Assembly: GCA_038380795.1 (NCBI GenBank)
Contig: CM076266.1
Coordinates: forward strand, 28,160,145 to 28,224,144
From: Pyrocephalus nanus
Taxonomy: Eukaryota > Chordata > Aves > Passeriformes > Tyrannidae
Reading direction: 5' to 3'
Length of the DNA: 64,000 nucleotides
Of this stretch, positions 22,901 through 37,900 are shown one piece after another. The position numbers were made by a program, and so were the translations under genes. A model generated the notes under the pieces. That model saw nothing but the letters and a program-made list of their open reading frames with translations, was not told the origin of the DNA and searched no databases. Every line of letters begins with the position of its first letter. The first letter of the stretch is position 1.

Positions 22901-25900
22901 ACCACAGAGTACTTTCAAGTCTTGCCAGTGTCCAGATTCCATTGCTCTGATATTTTAGAAGTAGGTACAGCAAAAACTACCCCAAGAAATACATTCTCAA
23001 CCAACAAGAAGCTTAGCTTTTGATGAGTGCTTTAAAAACTTACTGTATTTTTACAGCACTGAATGTTCAGACCATGGGATGGCACTAGATCCTGGGGATA
23101 AACAGTATCTCCAGAGTCCAGTCTGACAATTAAGTAACTGTTCAGTATGACTCAGGACATAAAAAGGAGAGTTGCTCACCTGTGAGGTATCCTGCTGTTT
23201 GTGTATCAGAAATGAACAAGTCGTGTTTCTGATCCTTGAAGGCACTCCACACAGAAGAACGAGACAGAATTTCATTTACCTGCAGTATTTGGAGAGTAAC
23301 ACAGTGAGCAAGTGACATTTGTCATGTTCTAAAACCAAACCATTCAAAAGGGATTACCAAAGAGCATGGCAGTAGTTCAGGCCGTGATATGGAATTCACA
23401 CACATTTCCAAGGAGACTTGCTTTTCTATGTTAATTGTCCAGCTGAACACATAATGCTCAAAAAAAGTCATTTAGTAGCTTAACTTTGTCCCTCACTCCC
23501 CAGTTAGGTGACAAGGAAAAGCAACCCTGCAAGCAGCCACTTGCCACACACCTACAGCTGAGGCAGAATAGGACTTCTCCTGTACTACAGCAAGATAGGG
23601 ACAACTTGGAAGAATGACCTATCCCCAGTTTCCCTCTGTTTGAGAAAGCTTTCAACACATGGGTAAGTGAAAGGCACCAAGGACTTGCACAGTTACTGGG
23701 ACCAATTTTACCAGCTGGAATACACATCCATAAAGCTGCTACAGTTGTCTATTTATTGAGGAAACAAAAAAGCAATTTACATTTATAACAAGTTCTGAAG
23801 AGTTGTCAGTAGAAGCCAGCTAGCTTATAGAACATTTCTGCACTTGGAATTTGTCTTGTCAGTGCTCTTCACATGCACTGAACCAAAAACTTCTAATTAA
23901 CAGATGATGATGTAATGAGTTTGTAGTTACAGGATGTGATCATTTAAGGTGGAATGACGTATATGACAGCCAGAAAATTAAACAAGGGATATTCAGAGTT
24001 TGATCTTCAAGTGTCAAAGCGCAAATGAGGACTTGTCAGTACCTACCTGTTCCCCATACTGCAGGCTGCGAGACATGGATTTCAGAGCTTTAACAATCTG
24101 AGCTTTTGTTGCAGATGGACTTTCCAGGTTCTCAAGACCAACACCTTCAAGCAGCTTTAGAAGATAAGGGACCAAATCTGCTTTCAAAGCCTGCAAACAC
24201 ACCCAAATGAGTTGTCTTAACATGGACTAGGAAGTTCCATATAGATATTTACATTACTGGCATTAGTGTGAATGAGAATTGCCAACAGCTATTACTAATA
24301 TGCTAAAGCCAAGGCTCATCCCATTTTTCCTGAGCTGTATGAATACATCCAAGAGAAAGCAAAGATCCTGTCCATTAGCTAGCATTCCTACACTACACTT
24401 TCTCAGCAGACACTACCCTATGCATTAAGCTTCAATACTCAGGTACCATCCTTGAATAGGTCTGCCTTTTAGATAAAGAACTGACTTCTCCAACAAGAAA
24501 AGCACATTAGATAGCATCTGGGAAGCCTCCTAGAACTTAACTAAGTTGCTCTGTTCTTATGAACAGTTTAGATATACCCAAATATAAAAATACCACATTT
24601 TTACAGTCTCAGAATGCACTACTTACTTGGGCTACTAAGTCAGTTTGTTCCTTCTGAAACATTCGATTCAGTGTTTCACAGGCTACACCAACTATATCTG
24701 ACCTCTTTTTCATTCCATTCATGAGAGGGCTAATGGTCTCTAGTGATGCCATTGCTCGAACACAAAGCTGTAGAGAGACAGAAACATCCAGAATACCTTA
24801 TTTTGTGCCAAGATTATTGGTTATTGCAGATATGGTCAGCCAAGACCATGAATTTCTCAGTCTTTATCAACTCTCCATTAATTACCTGTAAGTCCCTACT
24901 CATCTGTTACACAATATTTAGTTAGAATAATGCACCTCCAGGAATAATACTAAACCATACAAATAAGTCCAGGTATGCATTTTCTCCCCTCAAACACTTA
25001 AATGATTCAGTACCTCATTGTCAGACAGTATGTGCATGACACGAATGGCACTTCTAGGAATGGCATTGTTCTTGTGATTCATAGCCTGGATTATCTTGTG
25101 AAGATGACCAAGTGGAGGAACTTGATCAGCTAGCTGAGGCTGGGCACTGAACAGGCACACAGTTGCTGTGGTAATGGTTTCTAAAGTTTCCCCCTGTAGA
25201 AAATCAAAAATCAACACAAAGTATAACTCAATAAAGCCTTATGTATCATCATAATAACAACATTTCTCACTTGCCCTGCATTATAGATTTTTTCCCCTAA
25301 TGCTTTTATGTCATTTGGCTCTCAAAGTATTAAAACAAGAAGAACATGATTATCAGCTCCAATAGTGGCAGACATTCACTAGTTCCATGAACACAGATGG
25401 GAATTCCTAAGCACTATTTCCAGCATCTAGAGAATCCAGTGTCTGGCTGCAGCCTCTGCATATGCTAACTTGCCTGGTGGAAGCATGTTAGCATGGATGT
25501 TCAGGCTGACCACCTGAATCTTAAAGGGCTCTGCAGCCTGTGCAGCAGCACTTGCCATGCTTGGGTGTATTCCAAATGCCCCTGCAAACAGCTATCACAT
25601 CTTTGCAATAAGGATGTCTGTTTTATTCAACATGCAAGGTAATTTCCACGCTGCAAGCCTCACCAAGAATCTGTCTGAATGTTGTTCAAGTCAATGATGA
25701 GTTACTGATATGACTAAAAACTGAATTTTAAACATTGTTCTCATTCAAACTGTAACACATTTGCTCTACACATGACACTAATTGTTAGGTGGCAGCCTTC
25801 TGTAGGTCATGTAAGTTACACCAGATGGGAAGTTAGCATTGCAGAAGGACAACAGAAGTGTCAAGAGCTGAAAATTTTTAGACAGTGTAGAACAAGTGCC

Positions 25901-28900
25901 ATTTTCTTAAGTCAGCCAGTCATGGAATAATTAAGTCTCATTTCTAGCACAAAATAAGCCTCTAAGACATAATATAAGATAATTGTGGGGCTTCAGGGAC
26001 TGTAAAAGCACTGACTCATGTTCAAAAGTAGTCTCAACATATCAATGTGCCCTTACAGGGAGTCAGAAAGCAGACGAAAATCCCCATTCATGGTGGAAAG
26101 AAAGTGTGAGAATCTAAGTTAATCAGACACTAACAGACTAGTAGCTTAAAACTGTTAAACAAAGAGCAGAATCAGAAAAATCATCTTACATGGGGGTTAT
26201 TCTTCTCCAGTAGTTCAGTAAACTTTTCCAACAGTGCAATGAGGAATTCTCTTGGTTTCCGTAAAACCCAGGCCGGCTGGGCAATAAAAATCCTTAGGAA
26301 GACTCCCCCCACTGAAAGTTCACCTTCTGCCTCACCATACACCACAGCAAAGTCTTCAGGCAGCTGTTGAATTGTAAAGTACAAGGAGTTACTGGCAAGG
26401 GTATTTTTGAGAGCTGCAACTGTTTCTCTCCGTGGTCAGGGTCACTAGCTAACAGTATTTTCCAAAACAGAGCTGTGCAAGACCAATAAATACCTCATTT
26501 TGAAGAAACATGAGGTAAGCAATGACATTAGAAGGAACAGTTCAGGCAGTACTACTACAGTGAACTTTTCTTTCAAAAAATGTAACTGAACCTAAAACTG
26601 CAACAGTGGTAAACCCTAGTTCAAGAGAAGTGCCAACAGCAAGGCTGATGATACAACCCTCTCCTTCCTTTCTTGCCCACTTCAGGGGGAGGTTTCTCAC
26701 CGTCAACCTAGGGAAGCTTCCTGTTCTCATTTGGATCAAAATAGCCATCCTGCATGTATTTAGAAATTGGTTTAATGTTGAACTAGAGCATTGCTGGGAG
26801 GAAGTCATGCCTGGCCTTTCACAGTTATTGGGAAATACTACAAACTGATTGACCTGATGCAAAGGACAGTATTTTTTGAGACTTGGTGACTTAAAGTTAC
26901 TATACATTTTTTTCTACAGCTATGTAGTGACAGGACTTTTTCCAGCAAACTGGTATTCTTTGTTGCTGACTTACAGTGTGTTTCAGAATTACCTGAACGA
27001 TCTGAAAACTCAGAGTATGTTGGCAGTGGTTTTGCCAGTAAGTGTCTAATTTCAAGGTACAACTAGTAATGAAAACATCAAAACAGTTCTGTTTTCAGTT
27101 ATGAACAGTTACATTCACAGTCCGGCAGTGAATTTCTGGTGGTACTTAAACAGGAAAGCCTGTCATGCATCTATTATCAGCTGGCTTATAGTCTCCCTGG
27201 ACAGACTCAAAGCAGAAACAGTATACTTTTACCTTCCAGTTGGTGTCAGGGTTATCCCTCTGAAGTTTAAAGTGCCTTTAAAAAGAAAGTAAGTTTTAAC
27301 AAGCAATAAAAGAAGCAGTTGTCTTCCCTACTTGACACCTCAGTCTCCATCACTGTGAAGCCATCCCAGTTTCTAAACCCTCTTTTCTCCCCACTGCAAC
27401 CCCCTCCAATTCTTACAGCAGTGAGCAAATACCTGGACTGTGCACAGACTGCACCTGCATCACTGAGTTACAGGTACAATACACAGCGAACAAGTTTCTT
27501 TTCATGGAAGTCAGGCTTCCAATGATTCTAGTTTTTACAGTCAAGAGTTTTGTCTGACAGTTCTACAGCAACTCTGGTTTATTTCCACTACGAAAGTTAA
27601 GGCTATACTTATGAGTCAGTAGGTCTTGACATACTCAAGCATCATTTCTCGAACTGTGGTTGATACTCGCTCCCTGGAGCTGTCATTCCAAATTAATTCT
27701 GGATTTTCATGAGTTCCCTCAAAGATATGAACAGCAGCTTCAGGGTTGTCTCTCATGGCATCCATGAAAACTCCAGGTAAAAATTTCATTAGTGTAATTC
27801 TAACCTAGAAAGGATGAACAGAATTGACATTTAGTATATCATAAGACACACTAAATGACAGGACAAACTGACAGAAACACAGAGAACTCCAGGAAGTCCA
27901 ATTATCTGTAGTACTGTAATTGCCAACTACTAGAACAGAACACCACAAAACAAAATGGTGCCATCATTTCAAATAGCAATAACTACTGACAGGTCTGAAA
28001 TTTAGGTCTCTAATGTTGAAGTCATTACAAATGGAAGCCAAACTGCTTATAGTAGTTACAGTAAATACAACAACTTCTAGAAGTCTGCTCACAGATTAGG
28101 GGTTAACTATTTAAAGAAGCCAGATTGCTCTTCACATGAACGTTTTAGACACAGAAGAGGGTTTTTTTGCTTGTCTTTAGAGAGAGGCAGGTAATATCAA
28201 GATAAGAGTTCCAACACGAGCTGCTACTATTCTTACCTTTGGACCCACCAGCTTATCTGCAGTCATTTTGGCAAAGAGCTCTGCTGTCTGGGCTCGGACC
28301 TGCGGATGTGTTGAGTTGCAAAACATATCTAGTAAATAGATTAAAGCACCTGTAACAGAGATAGGAAAACACTCAAACAATTTTTTTTTCCAGTTACAAG
28401 TAGTAAGAAGAAAAAGTATCTACTTTACAGCCAGTGCTGCAAAAACATTTGCTTTCAGTGTAGTACTGTACCTTTTGCCATGGCCTCTTTAATTATTTTT
28501 GTGCTAGATGTCAAAGCATACAAAGTTTCAAGGACGAGCTGCCGACCTGTCAAAACAGAAAGTATTAAAAACTTTGTGTCATAAAGATTATGGACTAATT
28601 AAAGATGAACGCAACTGATCTTAACAGAAAGCTTCATCAAAACTACATATATAAATAAAGCTTATGACAATTGCAAGCCTACTTTGGCTAAACCCAATTA
28701 GTTAAGGAATGTCAAAAATCAATCATACATTCTAGTACAGGATAGCTTCTTAATTAGATGATTGTTACCTAAATTCCCTAAAATAAATGGAACACTACAC
28801 AATTTAAACCCAATCAGAATACCTGACGTTTCAGCTCACGCATTTAAGACAAGAAACTGGTTACGCAGAACATTGTTTTAAATCATCCTCCCTGAAAGGT

Positions 28901-31900
28901 GGTTTTAACTTAAAACGCAACTGGTAAGCTCAGTTAGCTGTATTCTAATTAATTTCTGAGTTGGAAACCCTTTACTTTGCAAGACTTAAGAACCACATCA
29001 TACATACTTGAAGGTAAGGAATGCAGGAGTGCCAGTAAGTTAGACAGAACCATTGACTCAGCAATGTTGTTAACACATTCTTGGTTACTTGTTACTATGT
29101 TCACTACCTGTAAAAGATCAGAAACAACACTTGATTATATTCCAGCTTTTAAGACACTGTCCAGAAAATGCAGTGTGTGGTGAAGTCAGTCACCTCACTG
29201 GCATATAGAGCTGATATTTACATTTATTCCTGCCACCAAACTGTCTCCTCAGGGAAGAAGGGAGCAGAGACTCAGGCAAGAAGCTATCACATGTTTCTCC
29301 AAGGAGGAACCCCAATCTTGATACTTTTTAGATGCTACTCTTAACAGTTACACCATGAGGTTTGTTTATAGTTACTATGTAGAACACCTAGACAGGTTTA
29401 ATGGTTTAGGGTACTTTTGTTTTTGTTGTTTTACTTGGTTTTGGTTGGTTGGTTTAGTTTTTTACCTCCAGAGCCAACTGCTGCACCAGGCCAGCTCCGT
29501 GAACACGCAAAAGGGAGAATATCAACTTAAAGTGACCTATGCACTCACACTCAGAACCTGTAAGATACAAAATAAGTTACTCTTCACGTTAGCCAAAGCA
29601 CTCCCTGAAGGCCATCCCAAGCCCACATTTCACTCTACAGAGAGGTGTTAAAGACTACATGGCTTTATACAGTCTGCCACAATGATTGTAACAGCTTGTT
29701 CAGGACAGCATCTACTAAGGAGTTAGAAAATTTTAAACTCCTCTCTATTAATCTACTTTCCACAGAGTCTCAGGTCAACAACATTCCAAAAGCAGAGGAG
29801 GATACTTCCTCCCTCTAAAGCAAGTAACTGAGCTAGTTCTTGGACTACTTTGTTGAGTTGTCTTGTAAGAATGCAAGTAACAAATTCCATAATTTTATTT
29901 ATCCTTGATGATCAGTTCTTGTCTTCAAATACACTTGCCCTTTCAGAATGTCCCGGCTCAGAGCAGGGTTACTTTATGCAGCAGTAACAGCTGCCTTCAG
30001 AGTGATAACTGCAAACACAGAATATCCAGTCTGAGAACAATTTAACCAGCTATTATCAGAAGCCACAATAGCAGCATGATTTGCTTTTAGAATTAGAATA
30101 CAGTACAGTAAGAAAGTGTCCTAATAATTTGTCTTAGGCTTTTCCAGTCTGTATGTTGGTATCTGCTCATAAACCTTTGCTGGTATTAGCTGCCCACTCT
30201 CAAAAGCATCTTCTGCTCCTGCTTTAGTAAGTCTCCAACACAGATGACATTTAAGTGTTTACTAACATACAGTACTCTGTTCAAAAAAGTTCCTTCTGAT
30301 GCAAGGAAGTTTTAAAATATTAGTTAAAGATTCTTTGAAGAATTACAGAAAGTTTCATCGAGGAGGCCTAAGTGTTCCTGGCAACAGCAGGCTTGAATTA
30401 AGAGTTAAAACCTAATGATTCAGAGTGTTAAGCAGCAAAACAAGCTTCCCTCTCAGTGGAAAATAAAGACTACAGAGACCCACAGTTTTTAAGGTTGTCC
30501 ACAAAACAAAAGGGTATATGAGGGAAGTTCCATTTTAAGCCTACCTGGGTTGTGTTTTATCACGTTTCTCAGAGCCTCCAGGGCCATTTCAACTCTCCGT
30601 AACCGATCTCCATGTTGATTGGACTCCACTTTCCCCGTCTGTGTTATAGCCATTAGCGTATGAAGGTACTGTGCTTGTGAGCCTACGTAATCCAAGAGGC
30701 TTGCAGCAAAGGCTTTAGGAAGCTTTAAAGCAGAGATGAGAGCATTTTTAGCTCTGCGATGCAACCATATTCACAGTAGAAGAAAATGTATTCAAATAAC
30801 TTGTCCTACGATTCACATATTCCCTTTCCCCAGATAAGCAGACAGGAAACACTTCTCTTTAATCACTATGACATCTGGAGCATATTAATCCTATTTCTAT
30901 CTAAACATACCCTTAAGAGGCTGCCACTACTCCAACAGGTATATGTTTGCCCATAGATGTAGATGGGCTGCAAAGCCACTAGGCAGAATCACCACTGCCT
31001 GGAATTACTGAAGCAACTCAAGTGACGCAGTACAAGCTTGTAGAGAAGTCATTAGGACATCTGAAGCAGTACATCTTAGTGCAGACTAGTTCTTTTAATT
31101 TCTTCTGCTCTGGTAAAAGGGATGCCTCATAACGTACTGATCTTGAAGAAAGTTTCTATCAGATTTTTTATTTTTTCCATTCTGTACAGGCAGATAAACA
31201 GGAAGTAGCAGCATCCCAAGCACTAGTTTCAACAGGAAGGTTATTTAGCTACATCTCACCTCTAGTTGGAAGGTAGGGACTTCATTGTAGACTCTAACAA
31301 AAATCTCTCCCACAATAAGTTCCTTCGCATGGTCACTGAAGACAAAGTCAGATCCATAGCTCTTGTCACAATCACCCTTTAAGCAGAGATAAGCAGCAAA
31401 AGCTCAGACAGAAAATCATCTTGTAGAAAGTGTAAAGCTATAATCCGATAATGAAATAGGCAATACTCGAGCAGAAAACTTAATGTTTCAGCAAAAGTCA
31501 AAAGCTCAGACTGAAATATAACAAGAAATAAACAAGCAAAGTCTTAGGGTTTTTTGTTTTCTTTTAAAAACTACTGAAAGAAGAAAGTGACTTAGGAGTA
31601 GTCAACAATGGATATTTGTATTAACTATAACACTGCAACACAGGTGGATGTACCAAAACACAAAACAGTTAAAAAAAAACAGTAGTGGGATTTAAAGTAA
31701 GAAGTATCTTACTCTCTTAATCATGCTTTCTTGTTGAGATTCCAAAAACTCAAGTAGTTCAGCTCTTGTCCCATTGTTCCAGATCAAGTAGGGATTCTCT
31801 GTGTTACTGTTAAGCATCTTCAGAGTCTAAGAAATAAGGAATTTACATGATTTAATATATTTACAACAGTTTTGGATCATTATGCATAGTAATCAGCATG

Positions 31901-34900
31901 TTTTGTGATGTTAATCCAATCTCATTAGCAATGAGACCAATTACATAACCAAGTTAAAAGTGTGAAGTTTCCCATACTATAAAAGCATACCAGAAAAAAA
32001 AAAGTGCAAGTTATTTGGTCCAGTACAATCTATATTATAGTTTTTTTCTTTATTCTGCTTTGAGCCATGTTTACTTCAGATTCTATTTTTGATAGTGAGC
32101 AGCAACTATCTGCAGTGTATCTTTATAGATGACTTCCTTGGCACTACTTTTAAAGAGATAAGTTTAGCCTTTGCTCTCCATCATCATTGTATCCTTAAGC
32201 CTTCAACAATTAACTTCTTTGTTCCTATATTTGTTTTGCAAATACTATTCTATAGAGCACTGCTCCTGTCTGTAGTGTTCGAGGCCAAAGTAGTTTCTTT
32301 CCCCTGCATTTACTCCAACAGCAAAGAAAAATCACACTGCTGTTCTCAGGATCAAGTCGGACTATGAGAGTTCAGTGTTTTAGAAGGGACCAGGTACTCC
32401 TTCCATAAATCACTAGAGAAAGTTTTGGCCAACACTTACCTCAGTAGGACTGACCACGGCGAGTTTTCTGGCAATATAGGGTGTCAACATTCCAGCCAAG
32501 CTTTTCCTGATTGTTGGGTTTTCAGGGGTAGCTTGTTCATCAGAAAGATACCCTCCAAGGCGACTCAAGGCCAGGAGACTGAGCTTAGCAAGGCTATTTG
32601 CTACCTCCTGAAAAAGACAGACAGTTAGAGAAAACCTAGAGCTTATTGAAGAATTATCAGAATAGCCAAAAGGGCTGTCCAACACTTCTGCACCAGAACA
32701 AACAATACTGATATTTGCTTAATAAGTGCAGTAAGACATAAGCACTGATAAGTAGAAAAACCTGGGGCAGGAAGATGAACTGAAAGCTACAGAAGCGATT
32801 TAGTGTATTGGCTTCTGACTAGATAACAATTCCTGCTCACACAGTCAAATATCAGCATAACAAATCTTTCAGGAGAGTGATACAAGATTTTATAGCTACA
32901 ACAGAGTGTTCAAAGCTCATCTCATCCAGGAACTAAGGAAGAAATGCCATGCTTAGAGGGTCATCATTTGAGGAAAAAGCAGACATTTTAAATAAGTTCT
33001 CAGTATCACTAGAAAACCCTTTCAGCTGAGCCCCAAAAGACTGATAACAAAAATGTACATTTCTGCTGTTAGCTATTGATAAAAATCTCTTGCACTAAGT
33101 CCATTCAAAACTGCAGCATTTGACAGCTTTAACATTTGAACTCTTTAAAAAAACCCAAAAACCCCAAAATACAACACCCAAGAAGTATATACACCACTAC
33201 ACAAAAATCCCTTTCCCAAACTGCTTTGTTACCACTGCTGTTTATGCAATTCAATAATCCTAACAAGTATTTGAATACACTGAAGTCTATTAGTAAGAGA
33301 TGGCAAGCAACAACCACTGGAGTTTGAAAACATGCACCTTGGGAACATTACCTGGTGGTTTGAATCTTCACTTTTCTGAATCCCGCTCTCTTCCAGTGTA
33401 TAGTCATAGTTGAAGAGGTAACCCAGTAAGTACCAGAGAACACCAGCTTGAAATAAGTGTGTTTGTAGCCAGTAATCTAAGGCAAAGGAGCTAACGCACT
33501 CTACTCCTAAAGCAGCTACTCGTGGTATGCTCTGAGGGAGAAAAAAAGAAGTTTGCCTTAGTGCTTGTAACCAAAAAGTGCCAACTGGTTTCCTAACCAA
33601 AGATTTAAAGCCAAAACTAGCTGATCCTAGAGTACTATCTAGGCAGCAGAGAGAAGAAAATTGAAGTAGATATAACAGCTGCAGTCAAAATCTCTGGTAA
33701 CCACCAACATGGCTAATTAGTCAGCACCTTTCAAAGGGAAGAGTACTCATTTATTTCATGTAATTAGAAATTAGCATTATCTCCTGAATTAGCACAGTAA
33801 ACCAAGCAGCTAGATGTGTCAGTTAAAAGGTAAAAGTAGCTGAATCTTTACAGTGACTGCATTTTAAGCCCACTAAATAGATTCCAATGCAAGTGTTGAG
33901 AACTAGGCAGTGGAGTTCTGTATCTCCTCATGATTGGCTGGGATCTTACAGAGGGGTTGACTGGTCAGTGCAGCTACAAGCAAAGGCCGAGAGAACTGGG
34001 TTTGTTCGGCCTAGAAAGGAGAAGGCTTTGGGATAACCTAATTGCAGTCTCCCAGTACCTGAATAAAGCCTACAAAGAAAGATGTAGAGACTATATACAA
34101 GGGGATGCAGTGACAGGACAAGAGGGAATGGATTTAAACTGAAAAAGAATAGGTAAGATTAGATATTCGGAAGAAATTCTTTAGTGTAAGGATGGTGAGG
34201 CACTGGCACGGGTTTCCCTGAGAAGCTGTGGATGCCCCATCCCTGGAAGTGTTCGAGGCCAGGTTGGATGGAGCTCTGACCAACCTGGTCTAGTGAAAGA
34301 TGTCCCTGCCCACAGCAGTGGGGATGGAATTAGATGATCTTTAAGATCCCTTAGAACCCAGGCCATTCTATGATTGTCTTATCTCCTTTAAAAGGAGAAG
34401 ATTCCCCTAAACATTTGACAGTTCAACACCCATTAGGCAAAGGAAAGGAGCGCTTACCTTGCCATAATACAGTAATCTACAGAGGTCCTTAATTATGTTA
34501 GGCATTTCTGTAATCTTCTCTCTGCAATCTTCAAATTGAGCTGCTACACTGTAACACTTACTAATGTATCCACATACCTACAAAAAGCAGCATTTTATTT
34601 GTTACAAGTAGAGGAAAATGCAAGCTTACAATCCTATTTTCAATATATATACTACAATATCAATATTTTATATTACGTATATATACTTATATTAATTATA
34701 ATTTTATACATATATTGCAATGTATCAGCTTCTCAGAAGACCATATACTCAGTTACAACTGCTGCAACTTACCTGTACAGACATATCATCTGGTTTACTA
34801 GACCGTGTCAAGACTGCTACACATCGATTAAATGCTTCTTGCAATACCTGTGAGGATGGGATGATGCATAAGTTGAGTCCCCAAAAAATAGATAAAAACT

Positions 34901-37900
34901 GGCAGAAATAAAACATTAGTAAACTCATTTTTAATGGCTGAAGGGAAACATCTGACAAAAATCTGCTGCTTGCTTAAATGGTTTGTAGGAGCAAAGTTCC
35001 TTGCAAGTGCTGGTATTAACCTTTGGTGCTTTAGAGTTGACTGCCTTCTCACACGTGAGCCAATACCTCAGTCAGTTTGCAGATGACACTAAGCTGTGTG
35101 GGACTGTTGATCTGCTGGAGGGTAAAAAGGCTCTACAGAGGGATCTGGACAGGCTGGATCAGTGGGCCAAGGCCAAGGGTATGCGGTTCAACAAGGCCAA
35201 GTACCAGGTCCTGCACTTGGGTCACCACCACCCCATTCAATGCTACAGCCTTGGAGAAGAGTGGCTGAAAAGCGGCCTGGTGGAAAAGGATCTGGAGGTG
35301 CGGATAAACAGCTGGCTGAACGTGAGCCAGCAGTGGTTCCAGGTGGCCAAGAAGGCCAATGGCATCCTGGCCTGCATCAAAAATAGCGTTGGCAGCAAGA
35401 CTAGAATTACCACCCTGTACTTGGTACTGGTGAGGCCGCACCTCAAGTACTGTGCCCAGTTCTGGGCCCCTCACTAAAGAAGGGCATTGAGGCACTGAAG
35501 CAAGTCCAGAGAAGGGCAATGAAGCTGGTGAAGGGTCTGGAGCACAAGTCTGATAAAGAGGAGCTGGGTTTGTTTAGCTTGAAGAAAACAAGGTTCGGAA
35601 ATACCTTATTGCTCTCTACAAGTACCTGAAAGAAAGTTGTAGCCAAGGCTAGGGCCTGGTCTCTTTTCCCAAGTAACAAGTGACAGGACAAGAGGAAATG
35701 GCCTTAAGTTGCACCAGGGGAAGTATAGCTTAGATATTAGGAAAAACTTCTTCATCAACAGGGTTGTCAAGCCTTGGGACAGGCTGCACAGGGAAGTGAG
35801 CGAGTCACCATCCCTGAAGGTATTTAAATAGAAATGTAGACACAGCACTTAGTGACATGATTTAGTGGGACTTGGCAGTGTTGGGATTAACAGTTGGACT
35901 CAATTATCTTAAAGGTCTTTGCCAGCTTAAATGGTTCTAATACTGCAATATGGGCAATGAAAAGCCCTTCTGCTCAAGTTCACATTTATCAATTCTTTCA
36001 CTTACAGAATGCACCAGCTCACTGTAGAGTTTTGTAAAGGCATAGAGAAACATCACATGTAGCTTGCTTATCCACAGGTCAGTAGACAAGCCTAGGTTCA
36101 GAAAGGGGCATTTTCTGCAAGATGCTTCTCCTACTGGATCCAGAATACAGATAACAAGAATGGACAAAGGTCTCAAGACCAAAAGTCTCAATTGCACCTG
36201 ATGTCCTATGCATTGAGGATAGGCATTTCAACACGTTTCTTTGCATTTACCTCAATTCCATTTTCTCTCCTCAGTTCTTCTGCGTTTAATGCTGAACAAC
36301 TGACAGTATGGAAAGCAAGTTCTGTAGCAGCAGGCAACAGAGGAGATTCTTTGGAAAATAAAAGGTCATCTGATGTTTCAATGGTAATAGTTTTTATCAG
36401 CATAGGATAGCCTGCATACTTGTAAGGTTTCAAATCTGAAAGAGAAAAGTCAATGCAGAGTCTAAGCAGTTTAAACCACCACAAAATTATCAGTAGAAGA
36501 TATATCACATGTATAAGAACTAGGAGTGAAAAAAAGCCACCACCTGGTAAAACTGCAGCAAGACTGAGCAGCTCACACAACTTGACTCCTTGTCACACAA
36601 AACTGTTCATGTAGAGGCTGACAGTTTCATAAAAAGAAGTCATTTAGGACTAAAAAAAACAAACAACTTATCTTCAGCTCATTAAGCCCCCAACTCAAGA
36701 GCCTTCCCAATGACGCTTGTCTGCCTGTCTCCAGAGAAACAGAAGTATAGCTTTGTCTGTCTGTCTTAGGCCAGGATTGACTAACAATAAGCCTGTAAGG
36801 ACCTTACCCAGTTTGGGACAACAATCATGTTTTAAATGATTATATTTTTCATTGCTTTGGGGTTCACCAGCCATGTTAAAGAACAATTTCATTTTGCATA
36901 TGCAGCCAACTGCAAGCCAACCCATGTACATTTATACCAATGCTGTCACTACCTCCACACAACTGACAGTTATGACTGCATATGAGGAGGTTCTTCGTTT
37001 ACCACTACAACACATATGCAGCAAACACTGTTGACTCTGCAAGGCTTGGACATGCCAGTAGCTACCAGCCTAGGACTGTAACTAGAGTCAAGTGTTAGGG
37101 CATTCTAGCTATCCCTCTTTCCCAGTTGGGCAGTGAAAGAGGTAATGTTGCAGCACACTCGCCAGAAGACTCTAATACTGGTCAGAATTCCTGCAAGAAT
37201 ACAGCCCTCTGGCTGTTAAGCATAAGACAATCTCATAACCAGAATCTGCCATCTGGGTGACTGAGTACTAGTGAGGAGTTTTCTAAGGATGGAGGAAGAT
37301 TAAAACTTATTAGCAGCGAAGCAGAGAACTTCAAAGAGCTATTCATGCTTTTTGAATCAAGTTTTATTGCAGACGTATCGACTTCATGGAATAAAGAGTC
37401 CTATTTTGAAGCCCTTTACAATAGCTACATAATGTTGTGGCAAGTCAGAAATCAGACCAGCAAAGCCCAGTCTCAGGAACAGAGGACATTAAAATTTACT
37501 GAAATGACCACTAAAGAAATGAACACAAAACCCTCTTCTGAGGCAGCATGCTTACCTTCCTTATGCCTGTTGAAGAGGATGCTTTGAGTTTTTAAGATCA
37601 AAATTATGTTTTCTGGATCTGGCCCATCTATCACCTTGGCAGATTTTGTGCATAGAAACTCATATGCTTTATTAACTTTTTCAAACATATCCTGCAAATA
37701 AAGAGGAATAGTTGTAAGAGGTATAAAGAACCTTCTAGATTACTGAAGCATCAGTTTAGATGCAGGTAAAATAAAGCAGTTCAGGTTATAAGCCACAACA
37801 CTAGTTTTATTGCCCCACTACACTTCGAAAATACTCCAAAACACTAGTTCACATATCAGTTTTCTTTTGTCTCCTAAACTCTGCCATAGACAAGACATTT

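Noticed and set aside
27605..27634. Premature stop in DNAJC13 after EYVKTY
   Set aside because: It disappears once the donor gtatgt at 27634-27629 is used; the next microexon restores [14 protein letters not shown] in frame.
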